NCBI RefSeq assembly: GCF_907163085.1 | Contig: NZ_CAJQTX010000001.1 | Coordinates: forward strand, 699,001-763,000 | DNA: 64,000 nucleotides | Direction of reading: 5' to 3' | Origin: Candidatus Accumulibacter sp. ACC003 | GTDB lineage: Bacteria; Pseudomonadota; Gammaproteobacteria; Burkholderiales; Rhodocyclaceae | Part shown: positions 47,117 to 56,563 of the stretch, one piece after another | Layout of the letters: each line of letters begins with the position of its first letter | Position numbering within the stretch: position 1 is the first letter of the stretch | Position numbers and translations under genes: made by a program | The notes under the pieces: generated by a model | What the model was told of the DNA's origin: nothing | Seen by the model: only the letters and a program-made list of their open reading frames with translations | Database searches by the model: none

Positions 47117-48727
47117 TCAAAACGGGTCACGGTAACGATTGGTGATCGGATAGCGCCAGTCCTTGCCGAAGCCGCGCTGCGTCACGCGGATGCCGACCGG
47201 TGCCTGGCGCCTTTTATATTCGCTGATCTTCAAGAGCTGCACGACGCGCCGGACATCGGCTTCGGCATAACCGCGAGCGATGATTTCGCGTGGGCTGACG
47301 TCCTTCTCCATATACGCCTCGACGATTGCATCGAGCACGTCGTAGGGGGGCAGGCTGTCCTGATCGGTCTGGCCGGCCTTCAGCTCGGCCGACGGCGGCC
47401 GGCTGATAATCAGCTCCGGGATCACCGTCGAGCGCGTGTTGCGCCAACGCGACAGGCGGTAGACCCAGGTCTTGGCGATGTCCTTGATGACTGCGAAGCC
47501 ACCGGCCATGTCGCCGTAGAGCGTGCAGTAACCGACCGCCATTTCGGACTTGTTGCCGGTGGTCAGAACCAGCGAGCCGGTCTTGTTCGATAGCGCCATC
47601 AGGATCATGCCGCGAATTCGCGCCTGCAGATTTTCTTCGGTGGTGTCGGCGGGCAGGCCGGCGAACTGTTCTTCGAGCATCCCGGCGAAGGTCTGCATGG
47701 CGGGTTCGATGGCGATTTCGTCGTAACGGATGCCGAGCAGGCGGACCATCTCGCGCGACTCCGAGACGCTGATATCGGCGGTATACGGTGACGGCATCAT
47801 CACCGCCCGCACGCGATCGGCGCCCAGCGCATCAACCGCGATGCACAGCGTCAGAGCCGAGTCGATACCGCCCGACAGGCCGATGATCGCGCCCGGGAAG
47901 GCGTTCTTGCCGAGATAATCGCGGACGCCGAGAACCAGCGCCTGATAGACCTCGGCTTCGATGCACTGTGCCGGAACGATGTCGCCGGCCAGTGGCTGGC
48001 CGTCGACGAATTCGACAACCGCCAGCGCCTCCTCGAACTGCGGCAACTGGCAGCACAGCGTACCGTGCGAGTCGAGAACGAAGGAGCCGCCGTCGAAAAC
48101 CAGTTCGTCCTGGCCACCAGCGAGATTGGCATAGACCACCGGCAGTCGCGTGCTGGCGATGCGCTGCCGCAGGACTTCGGTACGCCGCTCGCGCTTGCCG
48201 ATGTGGTAGGGCGAGGCGTTGAGAACCAGCAGGATCTCGGCGCCGGCTTCGCGCGCCAGGTCGGCCGCGCCGGCTTCCCAGACGTCGGCGCAGATATTGA
48301 CGCCGCAACGCACGCCCTTGAGCGTCAGGACGCAGGGGTATTGACCCGAATCGAAATAGCGCTCCTCGTCGAAGACCTCGTAGCTCGGCAGCCGCTGCTT
48401 GTAATACGTGGCCACGCGCTCGCCGTCGCTGAGCAGCGTCGCCGCGTTGTAGCAGCGTTCACCGCGCCGCTCGGGGTGGCCGACGAGGACGGCGATTCCC
48501 TGCACCCGGGCGACCAATGCATCGAGCTCGCGTTCGCAGGCGACGCAAAAATCCTCGCGCAGCAGCAGGTCCTCGGGGGGGTAACCGCAGAGCGCCAACT
48601 CGGGCGTCAACAGCAGGTCGGCACCTTGTTGGCGGGCGCGTTCGGCGAAGTCGAGGATGCGCGCCGCGTTGCCGGTGAAGTCACCGACCGTTGTGTTGAT
48701 CTGGGCAATGGCAATCTTGAGGGACAT
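47117..48727 (-). CDS. nadE: Glutamine-dependent NAD+ synthetase
   Basis: A 536-residue two-domain enzyme. The N-terminal nitrilase-type glutaminase has the catalytic Glu (LLTPELALCGYPPED), Lys (YYKQRLPSYEVFDE) and Cys (GVNICADVWE). The C-terminal synthetase has the ATP-PP loop GLSGGIDSALTL, TTGNKSEMAVGYCTLYGDMAGGFAVIKD in part, and the closing ISEYKRRQAPVGIRVTQRGFGKDWRYP. It makes NAD from deamido-NAD using glutamine. Placement beside glnB fits the nitrogen link. Confidence 0.97.
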   Translation of the reverse strand: MSLKIAIAQINTTVGDFTGNAARILDFAERARQQGADLLLTPELALCGYPPEDLLLREDFCVACERELDALVARVQGIAVLVGHPERRGERCYNAATLLSDGERVATYYKQRLPSYEVFDEERYFDSGQYPCVLTLKGVRCGVNICADVWEAGAADLAREAGAEILLVLNASPYHIGKRERRTEVLRQRIASTRLPVVYANLAGGQDELVFDGGSFVLDSHGTLCCQLPQFEEALAVVEFVDGQPLAGDIVPAQCIEAEVYQALVLGVRDYLGKNAFPGAIIGLSGGIDSALTLCIAVDALGADRVRAVMMPSPYTADISVSESREMVRLLGIRYDEIAIEPAMQTFAGMLEEQFAGLPADTTEENLQARIRGMILMALSNKTGSLVLTTGNKSEMAVGYCTLYGDMAGGFAVIKDIAKTWVYRLSRWRNTRSTVIPELIISRPPSAELKAGQTDQDSLPPYDVLDAIVEAYMEKDVSPREIIARGYAEADVRRVVQLLKISEYKRRQAPVGIRVTQRGFGKDWRYPITNRYRDPF

Positions 48728-48791
48728 GAACGCGGGCGCCAGCGAAAGGGGCGCTTGCGCGCCCCTTGATCAGAACAGGGAAGAACGAGGC

Positions 48792-49340
48792 CTAATAATT
48801 CGGCTTCTCTTTGGCGGCATTGTAGCGCTGCACGCCTTCCATGATTTCCTTCTTGGCTTCGTCGCTGCCCAGCCAACCAGCGACCTTGACAAATTTGCCG
48901 CGTTCGAGGTCTTTGTAGTGCGCGAAGAAGTGCGCGATCTGGTCGAGGATCACCTGCGGAAAATCGCGCGGTGACTCGATATCGCGATACATCGGAGTCA
49001 GCGCGTCGACCGGAACCGCCAGCAGCTTGCCGTCCTGTCCGGCCTCGTCTTCCATCGCCAGCAGGCCGATTGGCCGGCAGCGCACGACGACGCCCGGCGG
49101 CAAGGCGAACTGGGTGATCACCAGCACATCGACGGGGTCGTCGTCGCCGGCAATGGTGTGCGGAATATAGCCATAGTTGCACGGGTAGTGCATGGCGGTA
49201 GACATGAAGCGATCGACGAAGACCTGGCCGCTTTCCTTGTCCACTTCGTATTTGACCGGATCAGCGTGCATCGGGATTTCGATGACAACGTTGAAATCAT
49301 TGGGGAGCGACTTGCCGGGGGGCACGCGATCTAGGCCCAT
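48792..49340 (-). CDS. ppa: Inorganic pyrophosphatase (family I)
   Basis: A 182-residue cytoplasmic enzyme. Start MGLDRVPPGKSLPNDFNVVIEIP (ATG 49340). Active-site residues: E in VKYEVDKESG, YPCNYGYIPHT, DDDPVDVLV (the D-x-D-P-x-D metal site) and DxxSPRDFP/HYKDLE with the Lys. It hydrolyses pyrophosphate, which has a direct bearing on a polyphosphate-cycling metabolism. Length is normal for bacterial hexameric PPases. Confidence 0.97.
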   Translation of the reverse strand: MGLDRVPPGKSLPNDFNVVIEIPMHADPVKYEVDKESGQVFVDRFMSTAMHYPCNYGYIPHTIAGDDDPVDVLVITQFALPPGVVVRCRPIGLLAMEDEAGQDGKLLAVPVDALTPMYRDIESPRDFPQVILDQIAHFFAHYKDLERGKFVKVAGWLGSDEAKKEIMEGVQRYNAAKEKPNY

Positions 49341-49511
49341 GTCAGTTCTCTTTGCTGGTTGCGGGAACATGCATTATACGCGCCTAATGGCAGCAGGGGT
49401 TTCCCCGGAATTCGCAGGCGGCGCGCGGTGCCGCTGTGGCGGTGGCGGCGTGGCTCGAGTCACCGCGGGCGATCCGCTCGCCCGCCCGCGAGCAGCGCCA
49501 TCCGCAGGGGT

Positions 49512-50219
49512 TCAGCCGGCGCTCGGCCGCGGCTCTCCCATTTCGACCATCTGGCGCGCGTCGGCGGCAAACTTCAGCGCCTGCTCGTCGTCGGCGTCGC
49601 GATCGATCGCCGAAGGCGGCGCATTGATGCCTTTCTGTACGGCCGGTCGTCGGCGAATCTCCTCGCACCAGCGTTGCAGCGACGGCAGATCGTCGATAGC
49701 CACGCCGGACCAGCGGTGCGTGCGCACCCAGGCCCAGTTGGCAATGTCGGCGATCGAGTAGTCGCCGGCGAGAAATTCGTGCTCCTTGAGCTGGCCATCG
49801 AGGACCCGGAAAAGGCGTTTGCACTCAGCCTGGTAGCGGTCGATAGCCGGCTGGATCTTTTCGGGAAAGTAGCGGAAGAAGACGTTGGCCTGACCCATCA
49901 TCGGGCCGATCCCGCCCATCTGGAACATCAGCCACTGGATGACCAGCGAGCGGCCTTTGACGTCGGTGGGCAGCAGCCGGCCGGTCTTTTCGGCCAGGTA
50001 GAGCAGAATCGCTCCCGATTCAAAGACCGCGAAATCGTCTGCTGCGCGATCGACGATCGCCGGGATGCGACCGCTCGGATTGATCGCCAGAAACCACGGC
50101 TGCTTCGGTTCTTTCTCCGACAGGCTCAGCGTGTGCAGCTTGTAGGGCAGGGCAAGTTCTTCGAGGGCAATCGAGATCTTGTGCCCGTTAGGCGTTGCAG
50201 CGGTGTAGAGATCGATCAT
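49512..50219 (-). CDS. yfcG: Glutathione S-transferase family, YfcG-like disulfide-bond oxidoreductase
   Basis: A 235-residue GST; the ATG at 50219 has a perfect AGGAGG 8 nt upstream. The N-terminal thioredoxin-like part has [19 protein letters not shown] and [12 protein letters not shown], then [19 protein letters not shown]; the C-terminal helical part has [20 protein letters not shown]. This pattern (TPNGxK, QxGGxGPMxGQ) is that of YfcG/Ure2p-type proteins, which have glutathione disulfide reductase activity and little transferase activity. Single gene. Confidence 0.9.
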   Translation of the reverse strand: MIDLYTAATPNGHKISIALEELALPYKLHTLSLSEKEPKQPWFLAINPSGRIPAIVDRAADDFAVFESGAILLYLAEKTGRLLPTDVKGRSLVIQWLMFQMGGIGPMMGQANVFFRYFPEKIQPAIDRYQAECKRLFRVLDGQLKEHEFLAGDYSIADIANWAWVRTHRWSGVAIDDLPSLQRWCEEIRRRPAVQKGINAPPSAIDRDADDEQALKFAADARQMVEMGEPRPSAG

Positions 50220-50423
50220 TCGGGTCGCCTCCTGAGTGGCCATGGCAAGGGTGTGTGCAGCACCAAGTTGTCGGCCGATGTTAGCGCAATTGTCGGCAGG
50301 AGGTGCCACCCTGCCTGGCAAGAGTCATCGGTGCGCGCGCTGGCCGACCACCGGGCCTGGCTTTCGGATGCCCGTCTTTCGGCCTATGATGTTTTCTGGA
50401 TGTCGCCAGAGGCTGGATCTGCA

Positions 50424-52739
50424 ATGACTCACAGTGCTGCCGCACCAGACAGTGGCCGGAAAACGGTCAAGCAAGCCGCTGCGCCGGGCCTTGCGCCGTC
50501 GGCCTCGAGCGGCAATCCCTACCCAGGCCTGGCCGCGTACCGGCCGGAGGAGCACCAGCTGTTCTTTGGCCGTGATGACGATAGCCAACGAATCGTCGAT
50601 CGCCTTGCCGAGAGCCGGCTGATCAGCGTCATCGGTCGCTCGGGTACCGGCAAGTCTTCGCTGGTCGCGGCCGGCGTCGTGCCGCGCCTGGCGGCGCAGC
50701 TCGAACACTTGAGCTATCTGCGTTTCGAGCCGCAGGGCAGCCCCTTCCAGCAACTGGCCGACGCGCTCTGTCGCGCCTGCGCTGACGACGCCAACGGCCG
50801 CCGGCGGTCGCTGGTCGATGCTCTGCAGCGCGCGCTGGCAGAGGCCGGAGAAGCGGCGGAACTCGAGGAACGGCTGGCGGCTGCCTGCGTCGAGCTGCTC
50901 GGGCAATGGGGCCGCCCACTGCTGCTACTGGTCGACCAGGCCGAGGACCTGTTCACGCACACCCCGGCGGCCAGTGCACAACGCTTCCGCCAGCTGTGTG
51001 CTCGCCTGCTCGAGGTCGAAGGCCTTCGCCTGGCACTGACGCTACGCAGTGAATTCGCCGCTCGGCTGATGGAGTGGCTGGGTGAAGATCTGTTTCGGGC
51101 GTCGCTGGTGGCTCTCGAACCGATCCGGGAGGAAGCGCAACTGCAGGCGATCATCACCGGTCCGGCAGGCGCCCGCGGCGTGTCGGTACAGGCTGAGCTG
51201 GTGTCGACGCTGCTCGCGGCGTCGAACGCAACCAAGGGTGCGCTGCCGCTGATCGCCCTGACGCTGGAACAGCTCTTCGAGCAGCGTGACGCCGCGCAGG
51301 GCCTGACGCTCGACGCCTACCAGCGCATGGGCGGCATCGAGAGCATCGTCGACAGCGCCGCCTCGAGTATCGATCGACTGATCGCTGGCGAGCCCGAGCT
51401 GGAGTCTGCCTGCGGCCGCCTTTTCGCCGAACTGGCAACGGTGATCGACGAATTGCCGACGCGTCGCGCGGCCGCGATCGAACCGCTACGCGCCGATCGG
51501 CAGGTCGGTCGGCTGGTCGATGCGCTGCGCCGGCAGGGCTTTCTCACCGACCCGGATGACCAACACGTCGAGCTGGCGCACGCAACGCTGTTCAGCCATT
51601 GGCCGCGCCTTCGGCAATGGTGTGCTCGCCATGCCGACAGCCTGTTGTTGCGTCGGCAGGCGAAACACGCCGCCCGGGAGTGGCGGCAGGCGGTGGACCA
51701 CGACGCGATGCAGTCGCCCGGCGCGCAGAGCAGCGGTGGCGAACTCTTGCGCTGGAGCTGGGAGCGGCAGAAACCGGTGCTGCTGGCCTTGCTCGAACTC
51801 AGCCATCGAGGTGCTGCGCGTGACCCCTATTTTCACGACCCTGGCGTCGCCGCCTGGCGGGCGCTCGACGACCGCCTGGATGAGCCGTTGCGGAGTTTTC
51901 TGCGCCCCGAGCCGCTGCGCCTGATGGAAGAACTGAGCCGCGACGAGACGCCGCATCATCGCCGCGAAGAAATCGGTCTGCGACTCAATCAGATGGGCGA
52001 CCCCAGGCGTGGTGTCGGGCTGGCTGACGATGGCCTGCCGGAGATCGTCTGGGTCGAGGTGGCGGCGGGCGAGGTGGAACTCGAAGGGAAGGCTAGCGAG
52101 CGCTTCACGGTCAAGCCGTTTCGTATCTCCAGGTACGCGATCACCTGGCAGCAGTACAACGCTTTCCTGAATGCCGATGATGGCTATCACGACCGCCGCT
52201 GGTGGCGGAAGCTGGTGCAGCGCAAGCAGCCTGGCGAAGCGCGCTGGAGTTTTCACAACCACCCGGCGATCCACGTCTCGTGGAGCGACGCGGTCGCTTT
52301 TTGCCGCTGGCTGAGCGAAAAATGGCAACTGCCGGGGCCCGCGGTCGTCCGCCTGCCGACCGATTGGGAATGGCAGTGGGTGGCCCAGGCCGGCGGCGAA
52401 AAGCGCAAGTACCCGTGGGGCGCCGAATGGCACGCGACGCGCGCCAATAGTCATGAAAGCGGCACCGGCAGAACGATGGCCGTCGGCATGTATCCGCTGG
52501 CTGTAGCCGAGCACGCGATGGTCGCCGATCTGGCCGGCAACGTCTGGGAGTGGTGTCTGAACGAGTACCACCAGCCCAGCCATACGCAGGTCGATGGCGA
52601 CAGCGCGCGCGCCCTGCGCGGCGGCTCGTGGCTTGATTTTCCGGGTGACCTGCGCAGCGCCAAGCGCGACTACTTCTCGCCCGACGACCGCGATGGCGAC
52701 ATCGGTTTCCGGGTGGTGCTTGCCGACCCGCTGGAGTAA
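50424..52739 (+). CDS. STAND ATPase-FGE protein without N-terminal effector
   Basis: A 771-residue protein (an ATG eight codons earlier at 50400 is possible). The sequence upstream is open but is composition shadow of the GST gene. Order: short linker, NPYPGLAAYRPEEHQLFFGR, STAND NTPase with Walker A GRSGTGKSS (about 74-82) and LLLLVDQAEDLFT, helical region with LRSEFAARLMEWLG and HVELAHATLFSHWPRL, then FGE module (VWVEVAAGEVELEGK… to ARALRGGSWLDFPGDLRSAKRD…DIGFRVVL). It is a full-length paralogue of the SEFIR protein at 34583 but lacks its SEFIR domain. FGE cysteines are absent. The end matches DGR variable regions. Confidence 0.85.
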   Translation: MTHSAAAPDSGRKTVKQAAAPGLAPSASSGNPYPGLAAYRPEEHQLFFGRDDDSQRIVDRLAESRLISVIGRSGTGKSSLVAAGVVPRLAAQLEHLSYLRFEPQGSPFQQLADALCRACADDANGRRRSLVDALQRALAEAGEAAELEERLAAACVELLGQWGRPLLLLVDQAEDLFTHTPAASAQRFRQLCARLLEVEGLRLALTLRSEFAARLMEWLGEDLFRASLVALEPIREEAQLQAIITGPAGARGVSVQAELVSTLLAASNATKGALPLIALTLEQLFEQRDAAQGLTLDAYQRMGGIESIVDSAASSIDRLIAGEPELESACGRLFAELATVIDELPTRRAAAIEPLRADRQVGRLVDALRRQGFLTDPDDQHVELAHATLFSHWPRLRQWCARHADSLLLRRQAKHAAREWRQAVDHDAMQSPGAQSSGGELLRWSWERQKPVLLALLELSHRGAARDPYFHDPGVAAWRALDDRLDEPLRSFLRPEPLRLMEELSRDETPHHRREEIGLRLNQMGDPRRGVGLADDGLPEIVWVEVAAGEVELEGKASERFTVKPFRISRYAITWQQYNAFLNADDGYHDRRWWRKLVQRKQPGEARWSFHNHPAIHVSWSDAVAFCRWLSEKWQLPGPAVVRLPTDWEWQWVAQAGGEKRKYPWGAEWHATRANSHESGTGRTMAVGMYPLAVAEHAMVADLAGNVWEWCLNEYHQPSHTQVDGDSARALRGGSWLDFPGDLRSAKRDYFSPDDRDGDIGFRVVLADPLE
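52613..52714 (+). other. Candidate DGR-type variable region in FGE module
   Basis: Encodes LRGGSWLDFPGDLRSAKRDYF…DRDGDIGFRVV. It aligns without gaps to the end of the 34583 paralogue, and the differences cluster at the solvent-exposed positions expected to vary in FGE-type DGR targets, with the flanking GGSW and GFR unchanged. Confidence 0.5.
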
Positions 52740-52814
52740 GTGGCGCAGGGCCGGGCGAAAAGTGGCCACGCGTGGCGCTGCGCGCCTTGCATCACGCCGC
52801 TGGCGGGCGGGGTT

Positions 52815-55800
52815 TCAGCGCAACGGCGGCACGGCGAAGCGGAAGACGTCGAACTCCGCCGCCGGCCGCGCGGCGCTGAAGAGATATCCCTGCGCCGCGA
52901 AGCAGCCGTGTGCTTCAAGAAAGCGCAGTTGCTCGACGGTCTCGACGCCTTCGGCGATGACATCCATCCGCAGGCTCTCGGCCATGGCGACGATGGCGCA
53001 AACAATCGCCGCGTCGTTGGCGTCGGTGCTCAGATCGCGAACGAAAGAACGATCGATCTTCAGTCGCGAGACCGGGAAGCGCTTGAGGTAGGCCAGGCTC
53101 GAGTAGCCGGTGCCGAAGTCGTCGATGGCCATCCGGATGCCCAGTGCGGCCAGCTTGTGCAGTACCCTTGATGCCGCCTCGGGGTCGTCCATCAGCAGGC
53201 TTTCGGTCAGTTCGAGCTCGAGCGCCGACGGTAGCAAGCCCGACTCGGCGAGCGTCGCAGCGATCTGCTCGCCAAGGTCGGCCTGCCGCAGCTGTCGTGC
53301 TGACAGGTTCACGCTGATGTGTAGAGCGTCGTGCCCCGCGTCGTGCCAGCGTCTGGCCTGGCGGCAGGCCTCGCGCAGTACCCACGCGCCGATCGGGATG
53401 ATCAGTCCGGTTTCCTCGGCAATCGGGATGAATCGATCCGGCGGCACCAGGCCGTGCCGAGGGTGAAGCCAGCGGATCAGCGCTTCCATGCCGGTGACTT
53501 CGCCGCTGCGGCAGTCGACCTGTGGCTGGTAGAAGAGAACGAACTGCCCCTCGTCGATCGCCGTGCGCAAGTCATTTTCGATCGAAACGCGCTCCTGCAC
53601 GGCCCGGTTCATATCCTGCGTAAAGAACTGGAAGTTGTTGCGGCCGCATTCCTTGGCGTGATACATCGCCGTGTCGGCGTTGCGCAGCAGCGTCGGCACG
53701 TCGTCGCCGTCGTCCGGGAAGATGCTGATGCCGATACTCGGCGTCACGTGCAGCGCGCGCTCGTCGACCCGTTGCGGCGCCGCGACGACCTCGAGCACCT
53801 TCTGCGCGACGCGTGCGGCGCGTTCGATGTTGGCCAGTCCGGGAATGACAATGATGAACTCGTCGCCGCCGAGCCGGGCGACCGTTTCGGTCTCGCGCAG
53901 CACGCCCTTGAGGCTCTCGGCGACGCGCGCCAGCAGTCGGTCGCCGGTGTCGTGGCCGAGCGTGTCGTTGATCAGCTTGAAGCGGTCGAGGTCGAGGAAC
54001 AGCACGGCGGTTCGCCTGCCGTCGCGTCGCGATTTGGCGATCGCCTGGCGAATACGGTCCTCGAGCAGGCTGCGGTTCGGCAGCCGCGTCAGGGCGTCGT
54101 GATGGGCGAGGAAGTTGATGTGCTCCTCCGACCGCTTGCGTTCGCTGATGTCGTCGAAGCTGCCCAAATAGTGGGTCACCTGCGCGGCGCTGTCCTTGAC
54201 CGCGGTAATCGTCAGCCATGCCGGAAAGATCTCGCCGCTTTTGCGGCGATTGCGCACTTCGCCGCGCCACAAGCCGTGCGCCGCAATCTGCGTCCACATT
54301 TCATGACCGGGCTCTTGGCCCTGGTCAGCGGCGGCAAACAGCTGCGGCGTCTGGCCGACGATCTCTTCCAGCGTGTAGCCGGTGATCTGCGTCAGCGCCG
54401 GGTTGACCGAGACAATTCGTTGTTCCGCATCGGTAATGCAGATCGCCGAGGTACTGGCCGAGAAGACCGTCGCCGCCAGACGCTGCGCCTGCTCGGCACG
54501 GCGCTGGTTGACGATTCGCCAGATGTCCTGGCTGAGCAGCCGCATGGTCTCTATTTCGCACGCACGGTAGGGCTCGGCCTTGTTGGCAACGCCGAGCATC
54601 ATGCAGCCGAGACCGCCCTCGATGACCGGCACGCTGATCAGTCGCGTCAGCCCGGCGAGCGCCGCTGGCAAGGCGCTGGTCAGCGCCGCCGCTTGCTCGT
54701 TGCAAACCACCGGCGCGCGCTGGCGCATCGCCGTCGCCCACAAGGCCGCCAGGCTGAGTGCACAGAGCGGGTCGGGAAGCGACGCCGCTTTACCGCGGTG
54801 GGTGGCACGCGACCAGATCACCGAGTCGATCGTCTGCTGATCGGCGGCGACGAAATAGAGGAAGGCGATGCGGCTGCCGGTGAGGCGCTCGGCGACTGCC
54901 AGCCCGTGCTGGATGAACTCGCCCTCGTCCATCTCCTCGGCCGCCTTGGGCAGCTCGAGCATCGCCAGCGCGCGCTCGGCCTGATGCGCGAGCAGCGTTG
55001 CCGAGCGCCGCCGGGCTTCGTCGACGCGTTGCCGTTCGCTGATGTCGGTGAGGATGCAATGCGTGCGGAGCCGGCCGTTGACGTCTTGATGGACGCGACC
55101 GTTGACCAGCAGACTGATCACCGCGCCATCCTTGCGCCGGGCATCGACAACGAAGTCGTCGATCCGCCCGTCAGCGACGAATTTGGCGAAGTTCTCGGTG
55201 AACGCCGGCAGCGACCGTTCGGCGATGAAATCGACGATCGAGTGGCCGATCACTTCGTCGCGACGGTAACCCAGCAAGCTCAACCAGGCGTCATTGACTT
55301 CAACGAGTTGGCGGCTCTGCGCGTCGACCGACTGATAGGCGAGCGGCGCGCCGCTGAAGAGCGCGCGATAGTGCTCTTCGGAGGCGGCCAATGCCGCTTC
55401 GCGCTCGACGATGGCATTGGCCATGCGGCGCATGCTCAGCGCCAGATTGGCCAGTTCCTCGGCTCGCGAAGAAGGCAATGGTGCCAGGTAATCGCCGTCG
55501 GCAATGGCCTGAACATGGCGTCCGAAGTCAGCCACGCGTCGGACCAGCGTCTGGCCGTAGACATAGGCGCAGAGCAAGGTCAGGGCGAGCGCAGCGGCGA
55601 CGCCTCCGGCGATCGCCAGCAAGGTCGAGCGCACGGTGGCGAAGGCCAGTTCGGTCGGTTGAGCGACCAGCGTCAGCCAGCCGGAAGTGCCGATCGGCAT
55701 CACCGTGGCGATCTGCTCACGGCCATCGAGCGCCACCAGCCCGGTCCCGAAGTCGCCGGCCAGACCGGCCCGTACCAAGGGCACATTGCCAAGGTTTTCC

Positions 55801-56477
55801 TGGCGAGCGGCGCGGCTGGCGTCGGGGTGGGCGACGATCTGCCCAAGGCTGTCGATGATGATTGGCAGGACGGCGGCCGAGCGTCCGAGTTCGCCGATGT
55901 GCTCGGACAATTGTTCGAGATCGAGCTCGCCGAGCAGCGTCCAGCGTTCGTCCGCGGCAACAGCGGCCTGACTTTCGAGCGGCACGGTGACGGCGACGAC
56001 GATCTTGCCGCGTTGTGACAGGTAGCTGTTGGACCAGATGACCGTGCCGCTCTGTTGGCCGGTGCCGAAGAAGCTGCGCGCCGCAAAATCCAGTCCGAGC
56101 AGGTCGTCGCGACCCTGACGCCGTTCTGGCGGCAGGCCGACGTCGACCACCCGCGCGCTGGCGTCGAGCAGGTAAAGAGCGTCCAGGGCGGCGTGCGCCG
56201 TGGCTAGCGTATCGATGATGATGCGCGTCCGCGCGCGGCTGGCGCCGCGCGACGGATCGATTTCGCTGGCCACACGTTCGAGCTCGGCCGCCGACCCGCG
56301 CAGGAAATCGTCGACCTGCCGCGACAGCGCCACCGCCAGGGCCTTGTTGTGGGCCTCGACCTGATCGTTCAGGCGCGGCAACAGAACGCCGAGGACGACG
56401 GCGACGAGCGCCAACACGGCCACCCCGACCATGGCCGACAAGCCGAGCGCAAGCCAGAAGCGAAGAGAGTGAGGCAT
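52815..56477 (-). CDS. Membrane sensor GGDEF-EAL protein (Cache-HAMP-PAS-GAF-PAS-GGDEF-EAL)
   Basis: A 1220-residue cyclic-di-GMP protein; ATG 56477 (MPHSLRFWLALG). Order: membrane helix (about 5-35), periplasmic double Cache domain (about 40-275), second helix (about 285-310), HAMP, PAS (EEHYRALFSGAPLAYQSVD, about 375-490), GAF (about 510-690), PAS (SASTSAICITDAEQRIVSVNPAL), GGDEF domain with intact LGGDEFIIVIPG, and EAL domain with intact MEALIRW and IDDFGTGYSSLAYLKRFPVSRLKID in part. Both catalytic motifs are present, so it could make or degrade c-di-GMP. It is directly downstream of a substrate-binding lipoprotein gene, which may deliver the ligand for the Cache domain. Confidence 0.93.
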   Translation of the reverse strand: MPHSLRFWLALGLSAMVGVAVLALVAVVLGVLLPRLNDQVEAHNKALAVALSRQVDDFLRGSAAELERVASEIDPSRGASRARTRIIIDTLATAHAALDALYLLDASARVVDVGLPPERRQGRDDLLGLDFAARSFFGTGQQSGTVIWSNSYLSQRGKIVVAVTVPLESQAAVAADERWTLLGELDLEQLSEHIGELGRSAAVLPIIIDSLGQIVAHPDASRAARQENLGNVPLVRAGLAGDFGTGLVALDGREQIATVMPIGTSGWLTLVAQPTELAFATVRSTLLAIAGGVAAALALTLLCAYVYGQTLVRRVADFGRHVQAIADGDYLAPLPSSRAEELANLALSMRRMANAIVEREAALAASEEHYRALFSGAPLAYQSVDAQSRQLVEVNDAWLSLLGYRRDEVIGHSIVDFIAERSLPAFTENFAKFVADGRIDDFVVDARRKDGAVISLLVNGRVHQDVNGRLRTHCILTDISERQRVDEARRRSATLLAHQAERALAMLELPKAAEEMDEGEFIQHGLAVAERLTGSRIAFLYFVAADQQTIDSVIWSRATHRGKAASLPDPLCALSLAALWATAMRQRAPVVCNEQAAALTSALPAALAGLTRLISVPVIEGGLGCMMLGVANKAEPYRACEIETMRLLSQDIWRIVNQRRAEQAQRLAATVFSASTSAICITDAEQRIVSVNPALTQITGYTLEEIVGQTPQLFAAADQGQEPGHEMWTQIAAHGLWRGEVRNRRKSGEIFPAWLTITAVKDSAAQVTHYLGSFDDISERKRSEEHINFLAHHDALTRLPNRSLLEDRIRQAIAKSRRDGRRTAVLFLDLDRFKLINDTLGHDTGDRLLARVAESLKGVLRETETVARLGGDEFIIVIPGLANIERAARVAQKVLEVVAAPQRVDERALHVTPSIGISIFPDDGDDVPTLLRNADTAMYHAKECGRNNFQFFTQDMNRAVQERVSIENDLRTAIDEGQFVLFYQPQVDCRSGEVTGMEALIRWLHPRHGLVPPDRFIPIAEETGLIIPIGAWVLREACRQARRWHDAGHDALHISVNLSARQLRQADLGEQIAATLAESGLLPSALELELTESLLMDDPEAASRVLHKLAALGIRMAIDDFGTGYSSLAYLKRFPVSRLKIDRSFVRDLSTDANDAAIVCAIVAMAESLRMDVIAEGVETVEQLRFLEAHGCFAAQGYLFSAARPAAEFDVFRFAVPPLR

Positions 56478-56563
56478 CTGGCGAATGCTAATGCAAAACG
56501 CCCGGCAAACTGCCAAAGCTCGGGGCGAAAGTACTGGTGCCGCTCGTCGACCGCCGGTCGCGC

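Noticed and set aside
49359-50423. Long N-terminal extension of the third STAND protein (open frame from 49359)
   Set aside because: It runs antisense through the whole GST gene, is rich in shadow-type residues and has no homology to TIR or SEFIR; ATG near 50424 is sufficient.
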